This document shows positions 61,901-64,000 of a DNA stretch of 64,000 bases, piece after piece. Every line of letters starts with the position of its first letter. Positions within the stretch are counted from its first letter, which is position 1. A program made the translations under genes and the position numbers. This DNA comes from Gordius sp. MW1 (taxonomy: Eukaryota; Nematomorpha; Gordioida; Gordea; Gordiidae). A model generated the notes under the pieces. The model searched no databases, was not told the DNA's origin, and was given only the letters and a program-made list of their open reading frames with translations. The stretch is from assembly GCA_964036665.1 (NCBI GenBank), contig OZ038526.1, positions 34,162,001 to 34,226,000 on the forward strand, given 5' to 3'.

Positions 61901-64000
61901 TACTCAAGACACTACTAATAAAATTCTAGCCCCGGAAAACACACAAGCATTTTAGATAAAAAAATGGATTTCATATAAAAATTAACAGATTAAAAAGATC
62001 ACGCTTAATTTACACTGTTGCCAAAAATCTGCGATGCAATTCAATTTCCATCGGAGTGGCTTTGTATTCTTGCGGGGAACTTTTGTGATCATTGGAAGAG
62101 ATTTTACCAGATCCCTTGTTGTTAGATGTCGTAGAAGCAATTTCCTCGTCGATCGGTGCTGCAACGGCGCCCGGTCTGCCAAAACCTATTAGAGAACCTG
62201 GAACTTTTCGTGTTGGAGCTGGGGCGCTCTCTAAAAGCATTTATAATAAACAAAATGTCAAAGCAATTTCCGGGAGTTAAAACATGCTCTTTAGCGCTAG
62301 AACCGTCGAAGGTGCCTAACAATTTTAACAACTCATAAATGACCATTAATATCAAAATAATCAATTATGTAAAACAAAAATAACAAAAAAAGAGTTTTGC
62401 TTCAATCACATAGGTCGTAGGTCACGCCTCTTTTCAATGTAAATAAATTGGTATTAAATATAAAGTTTTTAAACAAAATAAGTGTATCTATTATATTTAA
62501 AATAAAATAGTACATTAGGTTGTTTAAAAACTAGCGTCTTTATGAAAGACTTTATGGGTACCTGCTTTGTCCAGAGGGGTGAAACTAGGAACTGGTGGTA
62601 AGTCTGGTACAGAGGGTTCGTACAGTCTAGCTATGACCAAAGCCATTTGCAAATCTTTGAGATTTTTGAGGCAAACCTAGGAATATAACACAAATACATA
62701 TAAAAAATTCTTATCAAAATTGAAATATGTACTAAAATTCTAAAGATTAAAAACGAATTTTAACATTGAACGAAACTATTTTCCATAATGTGATTCTAAT
62801 TTCAAAATTTTTATGCTATTCAACGTCGTTATGTTAAAGATGTTAACTAAAATAAACAAATTAAAATTTACCACGCATAAACATTTTCGACCCTTCTAGC
62901 ATATATTCTAAAGTTTTAACAAATATTTCAATTTAATTTCTCAAATTATTATCATAAAAATGGGATTTAAAATAAAAATAAGCAAAGTACCTCAATAGCA
63001 TCTTTAAGAGCGGACCCGAGCAAGAAAAATGCTACAGCCTCGGCAAACCGTTGTTTACCCATCAGGGCAAATGCATTTTTAAGAGCAGCCCTTTTCCATC
63101 TCTCCTGGCTAAAATCGTTCTTCAAAAAATCCACCATTTTAGAGTTTTGCCCGGTTCTACGTAGGAAAATAAAATAGCATTGCAAAATAGTAAATAACAC
63201 CATGGGCCAGCATTGAAAAATGAGGGGGGGGGGGGGGGCAGTATGGATTTAGAGGGGAACAGCCCCCTCCCTGCCTCCCCTTGGCTACGCTCATGAATAA
63301 TACAGTATTTAATAATCAAACTGTATATTCTCCAATAAAAACTCTATGGTTGCTTAATAGACTTGGCTCTAAGGTCACGGCTTAAATGAAATAATTACTT
63401 AAATTTGTCCCGATTTAAAGTTGCTAGTTTATAGAGGTAGAAACAGGTTTAAGGTCAAGTATTTCGATATAATTTTAAACGAATATATTGAGGTAAATTA
63501 AAATTAACAAAATAATTAGTTGTACAATGTATGATTTATCGTAAAAATACCTAAAGAGTCCTAGAAGGATGGCCTTTTTCTGGAGCATCATGAAAAATAC
63601 GGCCGCGTCCAGGGGTTCTTTGTTGGTTTGAAACGAACACCGAGCTATTTTTTCCATGTAAGTTTGTAGCAACGCTTTATCCCTGAGCCACCAACCGATG
63701 CCGTATTGCTTAAACTCGTCCCACGCATAATTCCCTTTCTAAAAAATCATTGACTCAATTTGTGACTGTAGATATAATATAAAATTTAGCTTTAGTCTTG
63801 TAAATTTGTGTTAGCAAAAACTTCATTTTTTAACAAATAAAAGGCAAAAGTTTTCATAATACATGAAAATTCTTACTTTAATAAAAAGGAAGTGTATCTA
63901 ATTAAATACAAAACTTAGATTCTTTTAAAATAGAATTAACACCAACAAGGAAATTGGAAGAGTATCAAAAAAAACCTGGAAAGAAGGTATGTTTTCCAGC
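40700..64000 (-). CDS. Rbcn-3A: Rabconnectin-3 alpha (DMXL), C-terminal two thirds, 27 exons
   Basis: Rabconnectin-3 alpha (Drosophila Rbcn-3A, vertebrate DMXL1/2, distant to yeast Rav1) is a large WD40 scaffold that, with WDR7/Rbcn-3B and Rogdi, promotes V-ATPase assembly on endosomal and synaptic membranes. Order in the window: the Rav1-type core (GIGWWLRDKALLQTYMEK, RAALKNAFALMGKQRFAEAV, then CLKNLKDLQMALVIARLYE), a long mid region (DPFLQSISLWVLGDYPASL, IFNFYNFLRSH, YLKIGCPALALEILSQL), and a C-terminal WD40 propeller (HPLQDYYLTGGQDGFIKLWK, then TAGLSSDNKNLCIWD, HDSGIRCLALDPSEEYFVTG, VYSCGADGTLKVRKLPEEPD). Exon lengths sum to 6,024 coding bases from 63738 to the stop plus 25 bases of a partial exon. 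Every junction is phase-consistent, giving about 2,015 residues. The N-terminus is beyond 64000. Confidence 0.93.
41572..41813 (-). CDS. Rbcn-3A: Rbcn-3A exon z, WD40 repeat
   Basis: Acceptor TATTTAG, donor AAG|GTGGGA (phase 0). It encodes FVLSQDAQGGPGTGGISAVE, HAPVHNCLVATTKKGQISLI and RKVRYTFQGHDSGIRCLALD, ending with EEYFVTGSPEGNIK. Compared with the family's H.HG motif, the start is glycine-rich and divergent. Confidence 0.93.
42638..42825. mobile_element. TA-flanked palindromic MITE (intron y-z)
   Basis: GTGTTGCAAAAAGGGCCGGG and its inverted, less perfect end (CTTTTTACAACAC) lie between two TA dinucleotides (42636-42637, 42826-42827). The interior has the paired GTCGACTAAACATAAA-type sequence. 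A TA duplication suggests a Tc1/mariner-type parent (inference). Confidence 0.75.
42986..43130 (-). CDS. Rbcn-3A: Rbcn-3A exon y, WD40 repeat
   Basis: Acceptor CGACGTAG, donor T|GTAAGA (phase 1). It encodes NNVCHNRIGNDFTFMGCSSL, ICTAGLSSDNKNLCIWDALL and ERSSCIH. CHN(K/R)...DF.F...SSL(I)AT(A)GLS.DN(R/K)N(V/L)C(L/I)WD is diagnostic for DMXL. Confidence 0.93.
43480..43563 (-). CDS. Rbcn-3A: Rbcn-3A exon x, WD40 repeat
   Basis: Acceptor CATTTAG, donor TGG|GTAATG (phase 0). Its 28 residues begin FGAMYSDGRVSLFNSNLDSY and end SACW, matching the DG.(V/I)(S/Q)L(W/F) strand of the propeller. Confidence 0.87.
43904..44134 (-). CDS. Rbcn-3A: Rbcn-3A exon w, WD40 repeat
   Basis: Acceptor ATATCATAG, donor AAG|GTTAAA (phase 0). 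It encodes LKRNEIGVRKIVSHPLQDYY, LTGGQDGFIKLWKWGDHNQL and FPKINGLRYSAQGSK. HP..(P/D)YYLTG.QDG...(L/M)(W/F)(E/K)W is a textbook DMXL WD repeat. Confidence 0.93.
44190..44670. repeat. Repeat bounded by ATTGCATAG / CTATGCAATTTATG (upstream of exon w)
   Basis: ACAAATTGCATAGAGAAC near 44200 and AATTGCTATGCAATTTATG near 44650 are inverted. The interior has GGACAGACGGGCGGATGGACA and AATTGTATAGCAATTAAAAG. Similar phrases occur at 9735, 10800, 11065 and 58715. Boundaries are uncertain. Confidence 0.45.
45212..45457 (-). CDS. Rbcn-3A: Rbcn-3A exon v
   Basis: Acceptor CCCTTAG, donor ATT|GTGAGA (phase 0). It encodes RGGKVYLSTGGHARPGQKNE, an aromatic-rich loop (TYGSYLERAFDMTSIGDDYQ) and RSRYLTKI. It precedes LKRNEIGVRKIVSHP of the next exon. 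The frame read past the donor is intronic. Confidence 0.82.
45889..46060 (-). CDS. Rbcn-3A: Rbcn-3A exon u
   Basis: Acceptor AATCCTAG, donor TTG|GTAAGT (phase 0, strong). It encodes LSRSDIDYLIVPNESMIQPN, then a Gly/Ser-rich loop ending EIHNPIPKIHL. DIDY(L/I)(I/V) recurs in the family before the last propeller. Confidence 0.82.
46691..47063 (-). CDS. Rbcn-3A: Rbcn-3A exon t, start of C-terminal propeller
   Basis: Acceptor ATTTTTAG, donor AG|GTGAAT (phase 2). It encodes KDREPIQCFAMKSKFIYSSS, a loop, then TDMLALGSGKEIQEMDIHQA and DDTELDIYSSK. The R.P(I/V)..(F/L)A...(x)n L..GS.KE(I/L)QE.DI pattern marks the region leading into the C-terminal WD40 repeats. Confidence 0.88.
47591..47690 (-). CDS. 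Rbcn-3A: Rbcn-3A exon s
   Basis: Acceptor CATTTTTAG, donor G|GTAATT (phase 1). The 33 residues (VDMNNAAYNGGHPNGKDSDH, then SIFTGPVTRYSARG) are Asn/Gly-rich with no motif. Accepted because splice sites and phases fit both neighbours. Confidence 0.72.
48284..48437 (+). mobile_element. hAT-like MITE, GGCGTAGCC family (intron r-s)
   Basis: CATGGGCGTAGCCAGCATTGG to GGATACGCCCATG. It ends only 40 bp from exon r's donor (48477). A clean 8-bp duplication is not seen, although ATTAGGAGGTCTAT and ATTAGGAAATCTAT flank it. Confidence 0.7.
48478..48727 (-). CDS. Rbcn-3A: Rbcn-3A exon r
   Basis: Acceptor TTTTACAG, donor CAG|GTTTGT (phase 0). It encodes SVLPIKRLWLRLVRDERTHD, VFVRFIYKNYGG and a loop ending ANKLIKRASQ. 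The RRLW..LV.(Q/D)E...(E/D)(I/V)F(I/V)(K/R)(A/F)I motif follows the NTPF exon as expected. Confidence 0.9.
49222..49531 (-). CDS. Rbcn-3A: Rbcn-3A exon q
   Basis: Acceptor TTCTACAG, donor GC|GTACGT (phase 2). It encodes AGVMGWSPEQLPVLSPKLHA, YLLVLEAWERGLAESLSF, a Ser/Asp loop, then TLARYKAILDPNNTPFA. (R/K)YKA.L.P.NTPF is a conserved DMXL segment. Confidence 0.9.
49620..49784 (-). mobile_element. hAT-like MITE, GGCGTAGCC family (intron p-q)
   Basis: A reverse-oriented copy: CATGGGCGTAGCCAGGGGG at 49620 and GGCTAGGCCCATG at 49784, with the CAAAATTTTGTTGAAATTTA core. No clear target duplication. Confidence 0.7.
49863..50106 (-). CDS. Rbcn-3A: Rbcn-3A exon p
   Basis: Acceptor TCGTTTAG, donor G|GTTTGT (phase 1). 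It encodes an acidic serine block (GPSTSSSSEDEDEDY) and SFAWTLMRLACVRLLVVELG. The acidic patch could be a protein-interaction or phosphorylation segment (inference). Confidence 0.87.
50400..51340. mobile_element. 0.94-kb foldback element (intron o-p)
   Basis: The left half from GGTCAACAAA (50400) is inverted in the right half ending TTTGTTGACAA (51340). Paired blocks include AACGGTCAACATATTCCGAT, TTCGATGCTCAATAGAGCGA, CCTCCCTCCCTCTCTATCTA and GGTGCATGTGAGTGATTGAT. The arms are about 400 bp and reach within about 70 bp of the centre near 50860. In pre-mRNA this would form a very long hairpin. Superfamily unknown. Confidence 0.82.
51375..51565 (-). CDS. Rbcn-3A: Rbcn-3A exon o
   Basis: Acceptor TATCCTAG, donor AAG|GTTATT (phase 0). 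It encodes SSYILHLAVELTRETMNSDS, a Pro-rich loop (ARPAYTPKLKETFRPPLQNV) and ends ILRK. The next intron holds the 50.4-51.3 kb foldback, whose end is about 35 bp from this exon's donor. Confidence 0.82.
52202..52400. mobile_element. TA-flanked palindromic MITE (intron n-o)
   Basis: GTTGTAAAAAGACTGGC and the end CCCTTTTGCAACAC (52400, then TA) bracket GGTTTTAGTCGACTAAACAT and its inverse GTTTAGTCGACTAAAACC. The right end is 36 bp from the exon n donor. Confidence 0.78.
52437..52706 (-). CDS. Rbcn-3A: Rbcn-3A exon n
   Basis: Acceptor TTTTCTAG, donor T|GTAAAG (phase 1). It encodes LNAFNGHGQAGDGLESLTKP, GFGLKLFLAESLISIHASCF and LTALATFDACLLYRIACLKL. The frame stays open past the donor into a palindromic MITE (to 52252), but GTAAAG gives the consistent phase. 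Confidence 0.83.
52827..53165 (-). CDS. Rbcn-3A: Rbcn-3A exon m
   Basis: Acceptor TTTTGCAAG, donor G|GTAAAA (phase 1). It encodes a divergent segment (VNTHKPVATIENRDEPLTDT, then NSDFDVILNFWWRYYYTQSH) and a Ser/Pro-rich loop ending DMDVSKWPG. FWWRYY is the best landmark. Confidence 0.82.
53862..54151 (-). CDS. Rbcn-3A: Rbcn-3A exon l
   Basis: Acceptor GAAATTAG, donor G|GTAGGT (phase 1). It encodes LQTCHELYDPIAFLRDMSHD, then IMTTVLDHFSGPVPPQPEPG and TSHALAICLFQGLSPLNPSS. A palindromic MITE ends 33 bp upstream of the acceptor. Confidence 0.88.
54185..54365. mobile_element. TA-flanked palindromic MITE (intron k-l)
   Basis: GTGTTGTAAAAACGGCGTGG to CCCAGCCGTTACAACAC between TA dinucleotides (54183-54184 and 54366-54367). 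GGTCGACC...GTCGACTAAAACC pairs are conserved. It is 181 bp and the most complete copy. Confidence 0.82.
54902..55217 (-). CDS. Rbcn-3A: Rbcn-3A exon k
   Basis: Acceptor CTATTTCAG, donor AA|GTAATT (phase 2). It encodes KYATFVEARSAWLIQNESLL, RTLYSFTCLHKPLGALAYVR, MELGSLLYQ and a variable Asn/Ser loop. W...NE.LLR.L.S...LH....LA.VRMEL is conserved. Confidence 0.9.
56039..56185 (-). CDS. Rbcn-3A: Rbcn-3A exon j
   Basis: Acceptor TATTTTAG, donor G|GTAAGA (phase 1). It encodes MVDSINDKDNVTTRYGNQTG and ARMWLRFYIWLEKEIEATTH, then FCGDNEESG. The LR.(Q/Y)(L/I)(Y/W)WLE.E..A block follows the CLKI exon as in the family. Confidence 0.9.
56248..56409 (+). mobile_element. hAT-like MITE, GGCGTAGCC family (intron i-j)
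   Basis: CATGGGCGTAGCCAGCATTGG to GCTACGCCCATG, flanked by CATTTAAT (56240-56247) and CATTTATT (56410-56417). Confidence 0.8.
56466..56628 (+). mobile_element. hAT-like MITE, second copy in intron i-j
   Basis: CATGGGCGTAGCCAAAATTC to GGCTACGCCCATG, 56 bp from the previous copy and in the same orientation, with two G runs. Flanks TGATAGCT and AGATAACC match at five of eight positions. Confidence 0.75.
56949..57183 (-). CDS. Rbcn-3A: Rbcn-3A exon i
   Basis: Acceptor TTTGTCAG, donor G|GTAAGC (phase 1). It encodes VKYGDRRKASTDGDDIFSQL, then KLIACLKIVTHELMSTFANT and an acidic region ending EGEPQG. ACLKI...EL.T.A corresponds to the (R/A)CLKILMEEL.TLA segment of DMXL proteins. Confidence 0.9.
57184..58104. 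other. Rbcn-3A intron h-i, no defined repeat
   Basis: AT-rich intron with a C run (about 57396-57410). No transposon ends were recognised. Confidence 0.4.
58105..58439 (-). CDS. Rbcn-3A: Rbcn-3A exon h
   Basis: Acceptor TTTTTCAG, donor GGG|GTGCTT (phase 0). It encodes an Arg/Ser-rich linker (RSALDASALLRRRMTASDVL), then PKERHLYFACAYTYLKIGCP and ALALEILSQL. The L.FA.A..Y.K.GCP.LALE.LS pattern is the family signature. The donor is the weakest part of this exon but the only phase-compatible GT. Confidence 0.85.
58979..59160. mobile_element. Degenerate palindromic MITE (intron g-h)
   Basis: GTGTTATAAAAAGACCTGG after TA (58977-58978), GGTCGACCTTTG, and the inverse CAAAGGTCGACTAAACAAAA near 59140. 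The right end is eroded. It is the GTGTTG palindromic family. Confidence 0.65.
59205..59335 (+). mobile_element. Truncated GGCGTAGCC MITE next to exon g
   Basis: Only the right part remains (AAATTTTAGTCATAATTATA ... GGAGCCGCCCCTCCCAGCC, CCCCTGGCTC), ending about 28 bp from exon g's donor. It lies in intron sequence but keeps the exon's frame open. Confidence 0.65.
59363..59709 (-). CDS. Rbcn-3A: Rbcn-3A exon g
   Basis: Acceptor TTATTTAG, donor G|GTAATA (phase 1). It encodes ASRTALMTPLPENNVGFLKK, a basic stretch, then NTSIFNFYNFLRSHYDFQAL, matching the I(F/Y)NFYN(F/Y)LR(T/M)H motif. The open frame continues past the donor into a truncated MITE (PEPGGGWEGRLPP), which is intronic. Confidence 0.9.
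60067..60321 (-). CDS. Rbcn-3A: Rbcn-3A exon f
   Basis: Acceptor CTTCATTAG, donor GG|GTTAGA (phase 2). It encodes a Ser-rich start, then IPRDPFLQSISLWVLGDYPA and SLSVFLHTL. DPFLQS.ALWVL.DY.AL is conserved in DMXL proteins. The C-terminal part is basic and Ser-rich. Confidence 0.9.
60412..61327. mobile_element. Non-autonomous hAT element (intron e-f)
   Basis: GCAGAGGTCAGATTTG at 60412 and CAAATCTGGTCTCTG ending 61327 are inverted ends. Flanks GACCCAAC (60404-60411) and GACCCAAG (61328-61335) form an 8-bp duplication with one mismatch. Subterminal GCCCGAACCCGGCCCG and GGGCCGGCCCG blocks match the style of the 8876 and 13688 elements. A second internal CAGAGGTCAGATTTAT near 60596 indicates a partial duplication of the left end. 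Confidence 0.75.
61525..61688 (-). mobile_element. hAT-like MITE, GGCGTAGCC family (intron e-f)
   Basis: CATAGGCGTAACAAGGGG to CTTGCTAAGCCCATG, reverse-oriented, flanked by CATTATCT and CATATTCT (six of eight). Confidence 0.7.
62014..62230 (-). CDS. Rbcn-3A: Rbcn-3A exon e
   Basis: Acceptor CTTTTAG, donor GT|GTAAAT (phase 2). It encodes SAPAPTRKVPGSLIGFGRPG, a Ser/Asn/Lys-rich linker and MEIELHRRFLATV. Low-complexity and likely a disordered loop. Confidence 0.8.
62562..62676 (-). CDS. Rbcn-3A: Rbcn-3A exon d
   Basis: Acceptor TTCCTAG, donor G|GTACCC (phase 1). It encodes VCLKNLKDLQMALVIARLYE, then PSVPDLPPVPSFTPLDKA. The C.K.L.D.Q.A.V.ARLYE motif is family-typical. Too short to stand out as an ORF, but fixed by motif and phase. 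Confidence 0.9.
62991..63156 (-). CDS. Rbcn-3A: Rbcn-3A exon c
   Basis: Acceptor CTACGTAG, donor GAG|GTACTT (phase 0). It encodes GQNSKMVDFLKNDFSQERWK and RAALKNAFALMGKQRFAEAV, then FFLLGSALKDAIE, continuing the alpha-helical Rav1 core. The upstream intron carries a MITE 45 bp from the acceptor. Confidence 0.93.
63201..63295 (+). mobile_element. Short hAT-like MITE (intron b-c)
   Basis: CATGGGCCAGCATTG to GGCTACGCTCATG with an internal deletion (95 bp), flanked by AATAACAC (63193-63200) and AATAATAC (63296-63303). It lies 45 bp upstream of the exon c acceptor. Confidence 0.75.
63551..63738 (-). CDS. Rbcn-3A: Rbcn-3A exon b
   Basis: Acceptor TTTTTTAG, donor AG|GTATTT (phase 2). It encodes DEFKQYGIGWWLRDKALLQT, then RCSFQTNKEPLDAAVFFMML and QKKAILLGLFR, the most conserved Rav1-core block and the strongest single piece of evidence for the gene. 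Confidence 0.93.
63976..64000 (-). CDS. Rbcn-3A: Rbcn-3A exon a (partial, window edge)
   Basis: The last nine codons or so before donor CAG|GTTTTT read LENIPSFQ. They precede KGNYAWDEF of the next exon and fit the E-x-IP-x-x-Q-(K/R)-G segment before the GVGWW motif of the family. Phase 0 at the donor. Confidence 0.7.

Noticed and set aside
1..64000. tRNA, rRNA or snRNA genes
   Set aside because: No A/B box pair with a foldable cloverleaf, no rRNA-like block and no snRNA consensus was recognised by eye. A covariance-model scan would be needed to exclude small ones.

Overview
This is an AT-rich animal nuclear window, most likely from an arthropod. The evidence is spliceosomal genes with GT..AG introns, a Rabconnectin-3 alpha (DMXL / Rbcn-3A) gene, a SERF gene, and a dense transposon load: Helitron, R2-superfamily non-LTR element, Ty3/Gypsy, several hAT families and palindromic MITEs. 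The many small elements whose ends read CATGGGCGTAGCC and which carry long G runs resemble repeats I associate with hemipteran genomes. That is an impression from memory, so the order is not established. No bacterial operon, CRISPR array or tRNA/rRNA gene is supported.

Layout. 489-7597: two head-to-tail Helitron copies (minus orientation) abutting with no spacer. The second is split by a degenerate R2-like retrotransposon (about 3435-7158). 8233-15945: a giant foldback structure whose arms have been hit by two hAT elements with 8-bp duplications, one TIR element without an obvious duplication, and one more insertion in the right arm. 15950-19820: a satellite array of about nine units. 20370-22230: a broken Ty3/Gypsy pol. 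22464-22600: an orphan 3'-terminal exon. 25719-25957: a two-exon gene for a 65-residue unknown protein whose final residues and stop are now supplied by a 4.75-kb hAT element (25947-30697) inserted in the last codons. That hAT contains inverted minisatellite arms and two opposed transposase remnants. 33817-34085: a complete three-exon SERF gene with 44-45 bp introns, lying between inverted copies of a roughly 750-bp hAT-like element. 36749-38600: palindromic elements and MITEs.

40700-64000, minus strand: 27 exons encoding about the last 2,015 residues of Rabconnectin-3 alpha, a scaffold that works with WDR7/Rbcn-3B and Rogdi to assemble the V-ATPase. The stop codon is at 40700; the N-terminal third lies beyond position 64000. 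All 26 splice junctions are phase-compatible. Its introns hold hAT MITEs, TA-flanked palindromic MITEs and a 0.94-kb foldback.

The three host loci (25.7 kb, 33.8 kb, 40.7-64 kb) have no visible functional link. What stands out is the nesting of transposons, especially the hAT that rewrote the C-terminus of a small gene without changing its length.
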